Both the position numbers and the translations under genes were made by a program. Under the pieces are notes generated by a model. It was not told where the DNA came from and ran no database searches. It saw only the letters and a program-made list of their open reading frames with translations. Of a stretch of 8,771 nucleotides of DNA, positions 1 to 6,057 are shown one piece after another. This DNA comes from an uncultured Megasphaera sp. (GTDB taxonomy: Bacteria; Bacillota; Negativicutes; Veillonellales; Megasphaeraceae), in the NCBI GenBank assembly GCA_902464195.1, contig CABQJB010000084.1:1-8771 (forward strand), written 5' to 3'. The stretch's first letter is position 1. Every line of letters begins with the position of its first letter.

Positions 1-1029
1 CCGCTGGGCTTCGGCCAGGTCTTTCTCAGCCTTTTCGGCCAGTCTGCGCGCCTTTTCAGCGGCCTTATGGGCCTCTTTCCCCTCTTTTTCCAGGTCATCC
101 AGGTGACGGCACGGTTCGGCCAGGATTTCCGCCTGGCGCAGGATGGCGATGGTGTCCCGCTTTTCCTGGAACTGTCCGGCCTGGTCCTGGAGCTGCGCCG
201 CTTCCCGGCGCTTCTGGTCCCGCAGGAGCCAGTGGTTTTCCAGCGTCTGGGCGGCCTGGAAGGCAGCCTGACAGGTCTTGCGCCTTCCTTCGGCATCGTG
301 CCACTGTGCCTCGACAGCGGCGCTCTTAGTCTGCCAGGCCTTCTCTTTATCCGGCAGTTCTTCTTCGCTGGCGATATCCAGATCGGCCAGGCACTGTTCC
401 CGCCGCTGGCGGACCTGCTCATACTGGCTGGCCAGGGCGTCGTGACGGGCTTTGGCCAGTTCCTGGAGCCGGGCGTAGCGCTGGGTATGGAAGAGGGTCT
501 GCATGATCTGCTGGCGCTCACTGGAACCGGCCAGGAGGAGCTTGCGGAAGTCGCCCTGCGGCAGGAGGACGACCTGGCGGAACTGGTCGGCCTTGAAGCC
601 CAGCAGCCTTTCGACGGCAGCCGTCACATTCTTGGCGGCGACGAGCTGTTCCTGGCCGCCGTCTTCGTTCGTTTCATATAAGGCCGCATGGGCCGCAGCT
701 TTCTTCAGGCCCGTGCCGCGCTTCTTGGCGATTTCCTGTTCCGGGCTGCGGTCGATGCGGTAGTATTTCCGGCCGATGGCAAAGCGGAAGGACACGGCCG
801 TCGCTTCCTGGGGCGGCGCGTATTCGCTGCGCATGTGGGCGCCAGTGCGGCTGTCGCCGCTGGTGCTGCCGTAGAGGGCGTAGCACATGGCATCGAGGAT
901 GGTCGTCTTGCCGGAGCCCGTCGGCCCATAGATGAGGAAAAGTTTGTGGTCGCCCAGTTCGCGGAAGTCGACGATTTCCCGGCCGGCATAGGGACCAAAG
1001 GCCTTCATTTCTAAGTAAATCGGAATCAT
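1..1029 (-). CDS. sbcC: SbcC, exonuclease ATPase subunit (C-terminal part outside window)
   Basis: This is the N-terminal 343 codons of the SMC/Rad50-like ATPase that pairs with SbcD. The family complex opens DNA hairpins and trims blocked double-strand ends in an ATP-dependent way. The Walker A loop GPTGSGKT is at residues 35-42, after the typical opening MIPIYLEMKAFGPYAG. The Q-loop LLPQGDF is at 155-161. From about residue 200 the chain becomes charged and Glu/Lys/Arg/Gln/Ala-rich, as expected for the outgoing coiled coil. The zinc hook, returning coil, signature motif and Walker B lie beyond the left edge; the family is usually around 1000 residues. The ATG overlaps the sbcD stop as ATGA, and GGGAGG at 1039-1044 lies 9 nt upstream, so translation is probably coupled. 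No internal stop or frameshift is seen. Identification is firm. Confidence 0.95.
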   Translation of the reverse strand, partial: MIPIYLEMKAFGPYAGREIVDFRELGDHKLFLIYGPTGSGKTTILDAMCYALYGSTSGDSRTGAHMRSEYAPPQEATAVSFRFAIGRKYYRIDRSPEQEIAKKRGTGLKKAAAHAALYETNEDGGQEQLVAAKNVTAAVERLLGFKADQFRQVVLLPQGDFRKLLLAGSSERQQIMQTLFHTQRYARLQELAKARHDALASQYEQVRQRREQCLADLDIASEEELPDKEKAWQTKSAAVEAQWHDAEGRRKTCQAAFQAAQTLENHWLLRDQKRREAAQLQDQAGQFQEKRDTIAILRQAEILAEPCRHLDDLEKEGKEAHKAAEKARRLAEKAEKDLAEAQR

Positions 1030-2171
1030 AACAGGCTGCCTCCCTTTTCTAATTCATCCCACAAGGTGCGGACACAGTCCCGTTCGGCTTCGGTCAGGGG
1101 CTGGTCGGGCCGCATGGCCTGGGCGAAGCCGGTGAATAGTTCCTGTTCCGTCACCTGCTGTACGTCGAAATCGCGCTGTCCTGCGGCCTGGGTATTGCGG
1201 TTGGGCATTTCCAGGGCCATGGCATTGGGGTATTTGCGCCGCAGGCGGGCCATGCCGTCGAGGATGGGCTGGCTGTCGTCGAGGCGGGCCAGGATGAAGT
1301 CGTCCGGCCTGTCGTCATCAGCCGCCATGATGGCCTCGAAGGTTCCGCTGACGATGCGCACGTCGTGGCGCGGCACGAAGTCCCGGAAGGCCAGGTCCAC
1401 CTTGCCGTCGGGCCCGATGTCGGCGATGACGGCGCCTTTATGCTGGCGGGCTTCGCCGAAGGAGTATTTGAGCAGGCTGCCGGCATAGCGGATGGTATCG
1501 CTCGTGACTTTCTGCGGTCCGTGGAGATGGCCCAGGGCCGTATAGCTGAACGGTGCAAAGAGGCCGCTCGTCACCTGGTCGGTCCCGCCGATGGACAAGG
1601 GCCGTTCCGAATCACCGGCCACGCCGCCGGCGACGAAGGCATGGGCGACGCAGACCGTGCGCACGCCGTCCGGGACCTGGCTGCCCTGCCAGCCGAGGAG
1701 AGCCTCCATGGCCTGCTGATGGCTGCGGACTTCATCCTGTTCGAGGCACTGGCGGACGACGGCCGGTTCGGCATAGGGGATGGTCAGGAAGGCGACCGGG
1801 CCGGCGTCATCTTCCAGGACGACCGGCCCCGTAAGGCGCTCCAGTTCGCCAGCCATATAGAGGCCCTGCGGCGCCAGGAGGCGGCTGGCAAAGGACAGGC
1901 GGGCCGGGCTGTCGTGGTTGCCGCTGATGACCAGGAAGGGGACGTGCAGGTCCGCCGTAATCCGCGTGGCCACGTCGTCGAAGAGTTCGACCGCTTCGGC
2001 CGGCGGCAGGCTGCGGTCATAGACGTCGCCAGCCAGGACGACGGCGTCGATGCCCTCGTCCCGTATCATGGGCAGGAGCTGCTGCTCCAGGACATAGGCC
2101 TGGTCTTCAGTCAGATAATTCCCATAGAATAATTTTCCTAAATGCCAGTCGGCTGTATGTAAGATACGCAT
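1026..2171 (-). CDS. sbcD: SbcD, Mre11-like nuclease subunit
   Basis: A 381-residue calcineurin-like metallophosphoesterase, the nuclease partner of SbcC in hairpin and double-strand-end processing. The metal-site motifs appear in order: D8 and H10 in HTADWHLGK, D49 in LAGDVYDR, N85-H86-D87 in SGNHDS, H177 in VAHAF, and H215/H217 in LGHLH. All expected two-metal ligands are present. Length fits the SbcD family (about 370-400). The C-terminal 120 residues or so correspond to the SbcC-binding/capping region and have no sharp motif. The start is the ATG followed by RILHTADWH, preceded 5 nt upstream by a full AAGGAGGT (2177-2184). The gene follows nfo by 20 nt and overlaps sbcC by ATGA, so the three genes almost certainly share a transcript. 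No promoter is visible between them. Confidence 0.96.
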   Translation of the reverse strand: MRILHTADWHLGKLFYGNYLTEDQAYVLEQQLLPMIRDEGIDAVVLAGDVYDRSLPPAEAVELFDDVATRITADLHVPFLVISGNHDSPARLSFASRLLAPQGLYMAGELERLTGPVVLEDDAGPVAFLTIPYAEPAVVRQCLEQDEVRSHQQAMEALLGWQGSQVPDGVRTVCVAHAFVAGGVAGDSERPLSIGGTDQVTSGLFAPFSYTALGHLHGPQKVTSDTIRYAGSLLKYSFGEARQHKGAVIADIGPDGKVDLAFRDFVPRHDVRIVSGTFEAIMAADDDRPDDFILARLDDSQPILDGMARLRRKYPNAMALEMPNRNTQAAGQRDFDVQQVTEQELFTGFAQAMRPDQPLTEAERDCVRTLWDELEKGGSLL

Positions 2172-2191
2172 AGAATACCTCCTTACCAGGG

Positions 2192-3022
2192 TTACTGCTG
2201 CAGCGACCGCAGCAGGGCGATTTCCCGGGCATAGCCGTCCATATCATTGGGCGTTTCCAGATAAAAGGGCAGATCCCGCAGGGCCGGATGGTTGACGATG
2301 GCCCGGAAAGCTTCCAGGCCGATGTGGCCCTGGCCGATTTTTTCGTGGCGGTCCTTATGGCTGGCCAGCTCGTTCTTGCTGTCGTTCACGTGGACGGCTT
2401 TCAGCCGGTCCAGGCCGATGACCTTGTCAAAAGTCGTCAATACGTCGTCCAGATGGTGGACGATATCGTAGCCGCCGTCAAAGACGTGGCACGTATCGAG
2501 GCAGACGCCGATTTTATCGTTCATGGCCACTTTGTCGATGATGGCCGCCAGTTCTTCAAAGGTCCGGCCCACTTCCGTCCCCTTGCCGGCCATGGTCTCC
2601 AGGAGGACCGTCGTCTTCTGGCCGGGGAACATACAGGTGTTGAGCATGTCGGCAATGAGGGCGATGCCCGTTTCGGCGCCCTGGCCGACATGGCTGCCGG
2701 GATGGAAATTATAGCGGCAGTTGTCGACGTATTCCAGGCGGCGCAGGTCGTCGGCCATGGCCTGGCGGGCGAAATCCCGCGTCTTGGCCGTCTTCGAGCA
2801 GCCGTTCAGGGTATACGGCGCATGGGCCAGGATGGGCGCGAAGTGGTGGTCCGCCATGAGCCGGTTCAGGGCCTGTATGTCGTCGACGTCCAGTTTGCGG
2901 ACGCCGCTGCCGCGGGGATTGCGGGAGAAGAACTGGAACGTGTCTGCCCCTATAGATAAAGCTTTGTCACCCATGTGCAAAAATCCTTGTGAAACCGATA
3001 AATGACATCCAATATGTAACAT
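2192..3022 (-). CDS. nfo: Endonuclease IV (AP endonuclease)
   Basis: A 276-residue TIM-barrel, zinc-dependent AP endonuclease that cuts 5' of abasic sites and cleans oxidised 3' ends in base excision repair. The full set of family metal ligands is visible: H67 (LAHAPY), H107 (NFHPGSH), E142 (LLETMAG), D176 and H179 (CLDTCHVFDGG), H211 (VHVNDSK), D224 and H226 (HKDRHEKIG), and E256 (YLETPN). The opening MLHIGCHLSVSQG is typical. I chose the ATG at 3020-3022 because purine-rich AGGAGGAAGGA lies just upstream (about 3029-3039). An in-frame TTG at 3052 would add ten residues that merely translate this ribosome binding site. The gene starts about 30 nt after the perR-side hairpin and leads the nfo-sbcD-sbcC group. 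Confidence 0.95.
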   Translation of the reverse strand: MLHIGCHLSVSQGFLHMGDKALSIGADTFQFFSRNPRGSGVRKLDVDDIQALNRLMADHHFAPILAHAPYTLNGCSKTAKTRDFARQAMADDLRRLEYVDNCRYNFHPGSHVGQGAETGIALIADMLNTCMFPGQKTTVLLETMAGKGTEVGRTFEELAAIIDKVAMNDKIGVCLDTCHVFDGGYDIVHHLDDVLTTFDKVIGLDRLKAVHVNDSKNELASHKDRHEKIGQGHIGLEAFRAIVNHPALRDLPFYLETPNDMDGYAREIALLRSLQQ

Positions 3023-3053
3023 ATTTTTTCCTTCCTCCTGCGCGACGGACAAT

Positions 3054-3098
3054 AAAAAGGCTGCCGCACAAAGCCTGTGGCCTCATGCAGCAGCCCCT
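3054..3098 (-). terminator. Hairpin terminator between perR and nfo
   Basis: On the minus strand an outer stem pairs 3086-3095 with 3059-3068 (ten positions, one mismatch), followed by TTTTTA. The interior holds a second small hairpin, GCC-TGT-GGC at 3073-3081. It begins about 30 nt after the perR stop and ends about 30 nt before the nfo ATG. It therefore looks like a perR terminator that could act as a leaky attenuator for nfo. It belongs to the same hairpin family as the elements at 5906, 8506 and 8636. Confidence 0.75.
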
Positions 3099-3129
3099 AT
3101 CCCTAGACGAATCAAACAATAAACGTATC

Positions 3130-3540
3130 TTACGATTTTTCCCGGCAATCCGGGCAAATGCCAACAAACGAAATACTGACGCCATTGACGACGAAGCCGC
3201 TCTGTTCGGCAGCTATCTTGCGCAATCCCTCCTGATCCATGTCGATATCGATGACGCGGTTGCACTTTTCACAACGGATATGGGCATGGGGCGTCGTATT
3301 ATAATCATAACGATGGGCATCTTCGGCACATTGCAGTACCTGGACTACGCCGATCTTGGCAAAGATTTCCATGGTCTTGTAAACCGTGGCCAGACTCATG
3401 GACGGATAATTGGGTTGCAATATCTTATAAATCGCCTCGGCATTGGGATGCGTCGGATTGTGATTAATGGCTTCGTACACAGCCAGGCGCTGCGGTGTCA
3501 CTTTATAGCCGTTTTTTCGCAAAACTTCAGCAATTTCCAT
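3130..3540 (-). CDS. perR: PerR-type peroxide-sensing Fur-family repressor
   Basis: A 136-residue Fur-family regulator with an N-terminal winged helix (about 1-78) and a C-terminal metal-binding dimerisation domain. Gapless comparison with Bacillus subtilis PerR from memory places all five regulatory-site ligands: H31, D79, H85, H87 and D98 (PerR H37, D85, H91, H93, D104). The structural zinc cysteines are C90/C93 and C129/C132. Aspartate rather than glutamate at D79 and D98 favours PerR over Fur or Zur. In the known family, the iron form is oxidised by H2O2 on the two histidines and releases DNA. One oddity is K55 at the position of PerR N61, a DNA-specificity residue that is Arg in Fur. The RBS AAAGGGGG (3547-3554) lies 6 nt before the ATG. 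It is divergent from tex and upstream of nfo. Base composition looks less GC-rich than its neighbours. Confidence 0.88.
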   Translation of the reverse strand: MEIAEVLRKNGYKVTPQRLAVYEAINHNPTHPNAEAIYKILQPNYPSMSLATVYKTMEIFAKIGVVQVLQCAEDAHRYDYNTTPHAHIRCEKCNRVIDIDMDQEGLRKIAAEQSGFVVNGVSISFVGICPDCREKS

Positions 3541-3580
3541 TTTTATCCCCCTTTCTTGGAAAACTGTGGTATAATAAGAT

Positions 3581-3602
3581 ATTCTAGCTTTATTCTAGCT
3601 TT
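3581..3602. repeat. Two tandem copies of an 11-bp direct repeat
   Basis: ATTCTAGCTTT occurs at 3581-3591 and again, head to tail and identical, at 3592-3602, followed by GAATCATATAGAAT, which contains the inverted half TAGAAT. The repeat lies in the perR leader and upstream of tex. Direct repeats at a regulator's promoter region often mark protein binding sites, but no partner can be named. Confidence 0.6.
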
Positions 3603-3614
3603 GAATCATATAGA

Positions 3615-3628
3615 ATACTGGAGAGTAT
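3615..3628. promoter_or_regulatory. Palindrome at the perR transcription start (candidate operator)
   Basis: ATACT-GGAG-AGTAT is a perfect 5-bp inverted repeat with a 4-bp spacer, just downstream of the predicted perR start point. Its location would suit repressor binding, but the sequence is not a recognised Per box. It could also be chance or an RNA structure in the leader. Confidence 0.35.
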
Positions 3629-3638
3629 CCTGTATTAT

Positions 3639-3667
3639 ATTGTAACGGTTATTAAGAAAAATTTCAA
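3639..3667 (-). promoter_or_regulatory. perR promoter (sigma-A-like)
   Basis: On the minus strand TTGAAA (3662-3667) is separated by exactly 17 nt from TACAAT (3639-3644). The predicted start near 3632 leaves a leader of about 90 nt before the perR ATG. TTACAAT over the -10 matches 6 of 7 positions of a B. subtilis Per-box half-site, but the second half is not conserved, so an autoregulatory site here is only suggestive. Confidence 0.65.
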
Positions 3668-3688
3668 TGTTTTACGCGAAATTCTTCT

Positions 3689-3696
3689 TATACAAT
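3689..3696 (+). promoter_or_regulatory. Possible tex -10 region
   Basis: TATACAAT lies 38 nt upstream of the tex ATG and gives a good -10 (TACAAT at 3691-3696). No convincing -35 is found at 16-18 nt, so the promoter may be weak or activator-assisted. TTGTAA (3640-3645) with TTCAAT (3663-3668) at 17 nt is an alternative. Confidence 0.3.
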
Positions 3697-3734
3697 AAGT
3701 AATATTAACTATTTTGTTAGGAAGGAATGTAATC

Positions 3735-5900
3735 ATGACAGAGGAAACGATGATCGCTGAAATCGCCAGGACCCTGGGTATCCGCCCGGCTCAAGTCCAA
3801 TCTGCCCTTTCCCTCTTTGCCCAGGGCAATACCATCCCCTTCATCGCCCGCTACCGGAAAGAAGCGACGGGGACCCTCGATGAAGTACAGCTGCGCTGCA
3901 TCCAGGAACAATATGAATACGAACAGGCCCTGGCCAGCCGCAAAGAAACGGTCCGCCAGTCCATCATGGACCAGGGCTGCTGGAATGACGACCTGGCCCG
4001 GAGCCTGGAAGCGGCCCGGCAGCTCCAGGACGTCGAAGACCTCTACCTGCCCTATAAGCCCAAGAAGCGGACCAAGGCCTCCATGGCCCGCGAAGCCGGT
4101 CTGGAACCGCTGGCCGACTGCTTTGCCAGCCAGGACCCCAAGGGCCCGGCCCCGGAAGATGCCGCCCTGGCCTTTCTCAGCGATGACGCGCCGACCGTCG
4201 AAGACGCCATCCAGGGAGCCGCCAACATCCTGGCTGAACGCTTTTCGGAGCGGGCTGATTTCCGCCGCCGCCTGCGCCGCGAACTGTGGCAGCAGGCCCG
4301 CCTGACCTGCAGCCTGCAAGTCGAAGAAAGCGAAGCCGGCCCTATGCTGACCTATGCCGACTTCAGCGAACGCGTCGCCCGCATCCCGAGCTACCGCATC
4401 CTGGCCATCAACCGCGGCGAAAACGAAAAGAAGCTGAAAGTCACCTTGAAGGAACCGGCAGACCGCCACATCGCCATGCTCTGCCAGCTGGTCATCGACA
4501 GGCCGTCACCGTATGACCAGATTCTGCGCGATGCCGCCGCCGACAGTTACAAGCGCCTCATCTCACCGCAGATGGAACGGGAAATCCGCAACGAACTGAC
4601 GGCACAGGCCGAAAAGCAGGCCATCGACGTCTTTGCCGAAAACCTGCGCCACCTCCTGCTGCAGCCGCCCTTTACCGGCCAGATCATCCTGGGCCTGGAC
4701 CCGGGCTTCCGGACGGGCTGCAAGGCCGCCGTCATCAGCGCGACGGGCCAGGTTCTCGACTACGGCACGTACTACCTGACCCACTCGGAAAAACAGAAAC
4801 ACCAGAGCGCCGTCAGCCTGGCCAACATGATACGCCGTCACGGCGTCACCCTCATTTCCATCGGCAACGGGACGGCTTCTTACGAAACGGAACAATTCGT
4901 ATCCCACCTCATCGAAGACTATCACCTGAAATGCCGCTACGTCATCGCCAACGAAGCCGGTGCGTCCGTCTATTCGGCATCGGACCTGGCCCGGGAGGAA
5001 CTGCCGGACCTGGACGTCACCATCCGCGGCGCCGTCTCCATCGCCCGCCGCATCCAAGACCCCCTGGCCGAATCGGTCAAGATCGACCCGCGGGCCATCG
5101 GCGTCGGCCAGTATCAGCATGACGTCAACCAGAAAGCCCTGTCGGCCGCCCTGGACCAGGTCGTCACGTCCGTCGTCAACTACGTCGGCGTCGACCTCAA
5201 CACGGCATCGCCGGCCCTCCTGCAGCACATCGCCGGACTGACGGCGGCGACGGCAGGCAACATCGTCTCCTACCGCAACGAGAACGGCCCTTTCCAGAAC
5301 CGGCAGGACCTGCTCAAGGTCCCCCGCCTGGGCCCGGCAACGTTCACCCAGTGCGCCGGCTTCCTGCGCATCAAGGACGGGACGGAACCCCTGGACAACA
5401 CGTCGGTCCATCCCGAATCATACGGCCTGGCCGAAAAGATAGCCGGCCACTACGGCCTGAGCCATGACGATCTCAAGGACTCGGAAAAATTAGCCGTCCT
5501 GCGCGATAAGATCCAGATGAACGCCGCCCCCAAGCTGGCCGCCTCTCTCGACGCCGGCGAGCCGACAATCAAAGACATCCTGGAAGAACTGCGCAAGCCC
5601 GGCCGCGACGTGCGCAGCGACTTCCCGAAACCGCTGACACGCCGCCATGTCCTGTCCCTGTCGGACCTGCAGATTGGCACCGTCGTCCGCGGTACCGTCC
5701 AGAACGTCGTCGACTTCGGCGCCTTCGTCGACTTCGGCCTCAAGACGCCGGGACTGGTCCACCGCTCCCAGCTGAGCCGGCACCCCTTCCGCCATCCGAC
5801 GGACATCGTCCACGCCGGCGACATCGTCGAAGCCGAAATCATCAGCGTCGACGCCGCCCGCGGCCGCATCGGCCTGTCCATGAAAAAAGTGAAGAAATGA
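3735..5900 (+). CDS. tex: Tex, S1-domain transcription accessory / RNA-binding protein
   Basis: A 721-residue protein of the Tex family (Spt6-related core), known to bind nucleic acid and to influence transcription; its precise bacterial role varies. The helical N-terminal domain contains the family block PFIARYRKEATG. A YqgF/RNase H-like domain starts near residue 316 with ILGLDPGFRTG (D322). Tandem helix-hairpin-helix motifs span about 480-545 (VGVDLNTAS to VPRLGPATF), and a C-terminal S1 RNA-binding domain spans about 645-717 (VRGTVQNVVDFGAFV, ending RIGLSMKK). Length is normal for the family. The ATG at 3735 has AGGAAGGA (3719-3726) upstream. An in-frame TTG at 3714 adds seven residues lying across this RBS and is unlikely. 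The gene is divergent from perR and ends 5 nt before a strong terminator, so it is probably monocistronic. Confidence 0.95.
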   Translation: MTEETMIAEIARTLGIRPAQVQSALSLFAQGNTIPFIARYRKEATGTLDEVQLRCIQEQYEYEQALASRKETVRQSIMDQGCWNDDLARSLEAARQLQDVEDLYLPYKPKKRTKASMAREAGLEPLADCFASQDPKGPAPEDAALAFLSDDAPTVEDAIQGAANILAERFSERADFRRRLRRELWQQARLTCSLQVEESEAGPMLTYADFSERVARIPSYRILAINRGENEKKLKVTLKEPADRHIAMLCQLVIDRPSPYDQILRDAAADSYKRLISPQMEREIRNELTAQAEKQAIDVFAENLRHLLLQPPFTGQIILGLDPGFRTGCKAAVISATGQVLDYGTYYLTHSEKQKHQSAVSLANMIRRHGVTLISIGNGTASYETEQFVSHLIEDYHLKCRYVIANEAGASVYSASDLAREELPDLDVTIRGAVSIARRIQDPLAESVKIDPRAIGVGQYQHDVNQKALSAALDQVVTSVVNYVGVDLNTASPALLQHIAGLTAATAGNIVSYRNENGPFQNRQDLLKVPRLGPATFTQCAGFLRIKDGTEPLDNTSVHPESYGLAEKIAGHYGLSHDDLKDSEKLAVLRDKIQMNAAPKLAASLDAGEPTIKDILEELRKPGRDVRSDFPKPLTRRHVLSLSDLQIGTVVRGTVQNVVDFGAFVDFGLKTPGLVHRSQLSRHPFRHPTDIVHAGDIVEAEIISVDAARGRIGLSMKKVKK

Positions 5901-5905
5901 GCGTG

Positions 5906-5940
5906 AAAAAGGAGCTGTCGCATCGCGACAGCTCCTTTTT
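5906..5940. terminator. Strong hairpin terminator after tex, probably bidirectional
   Basis: GGAGCTGTCGC (5911-5921) pairs perfectly with GCGACAGCTCC (5925-5935) around a 3-nt loop. The stem is flanked by AAAAA on the left and TTTTT on the right. It starts 5 nt after the tex stop. The symmetric A/T tracts would also serve the convergent zinc-ribbon gene ending at 6058, which has no other clear terminator. The stem shares the CTGTCGC core of the other hairpins in this window. Confidence 0.88.
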
Positions 5941-5943
5941 AGG

Positions 5944-5975
5944 GGTTAGCAGCTGGCTTTAAATTTAAGGCTTTT
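5944..5975. repeat. AAATTT-centred repeat, copy C (diverged)
   Basis: A tract beginning GTTAGCAGCTGG and continuing CTTTAAATTTAAGGCTTTTCT matches the copies at 8425 and 8571 with few changes. It lies directly after the tex hairpin, as copy B lies directly after the 8506 hairpin. The core TTTAAATTTAA is nearly palindromic. No coding potential is seen. Confidence 0.6.
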
Positions 5976-5977
5976 CT

Positions 5978-6051
5978 GTAGGGGCGACCACGTGGGGCGC
6001 CCGCCCCGGGATATGGGTGATTCACCATTCAGCCGTAGGGGCCGCCAGCCA
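5978..6051. repeat. GTAGGGGC-type intergenic repeat, one full unit and the start of a second
   Basis: GTAGGGGC occurs at 5978-5985 and at 6035-6042, 57 bp apart in the same orientation. The first unit continues into CCACGTGG (5988-5995), flanked by GGCG and CGCC arms that can form a hairpin, and then into the palindrome GGTGATTCACC (6016-6026). The second unit diverges after about 10 bp and reaches the 3' end of the zinc-ribbon gene. GTAGGGGCGACC-like repeats are, from general memory, common between genes in Firmicutes. No open frame is supported. Confidence 0.5.
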
Positions 6052-6057
6052 CGAACA

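Noticed and set aside
67..681. Plus-strand open frame of 204 codons at the left edge
   Set aside because: It lies opposite sbcC, which reads through the same region with a Walker A loop and Q-loop. No RBS or family motif is seen.
1365..2132. Plus-strand open frame (255 codons) opposite sbcD
   Set aside because: Shadow of sbcD, whose metal motifs and RBS are clear. The product is low-complexity Gly/Asp/Arg-rich. The frame at 2288-2959 opposite nfo is rejected for the same reason.
3023..3052. Upstream TTG start for nfo
   Set aside because: The ten extra codons encode the AGGAGGAAGGA ribosome binding site of the ATG at 3022, and homologues begin MLxIGxHxS.
3130..3540. Assignment of the Fur-family gene as Fur or Zur
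   Set aside because: D79 and D98 at the two acidic sensing positions, with the H31/H85/H87 set, fit PerR; Fur usually has Glu at the acidic positions.
2989..3645. Plus-strand frame of 218 codons across the perR locus
   Set aside because: It spans the terminator, perR antisense and the promoter region, with no RBS. perR on the minus strand explains the sequence.
3714..3734. Upstream TTG start for tex
   Set aside because: The extra seven codons overlap the AGGAAGGA ribosome binding site, and MTEE is the typical Tex start.
4563..5411. Long minus-strand open frame (282 codons) opposite tex
   Set aside because: It is antisense to a firmly identified Tex. GC-rich third positions leave the opposite frames free of stops, and the product has no recognisable motif or RBS. 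The same applies to the frame at 3717-4469.
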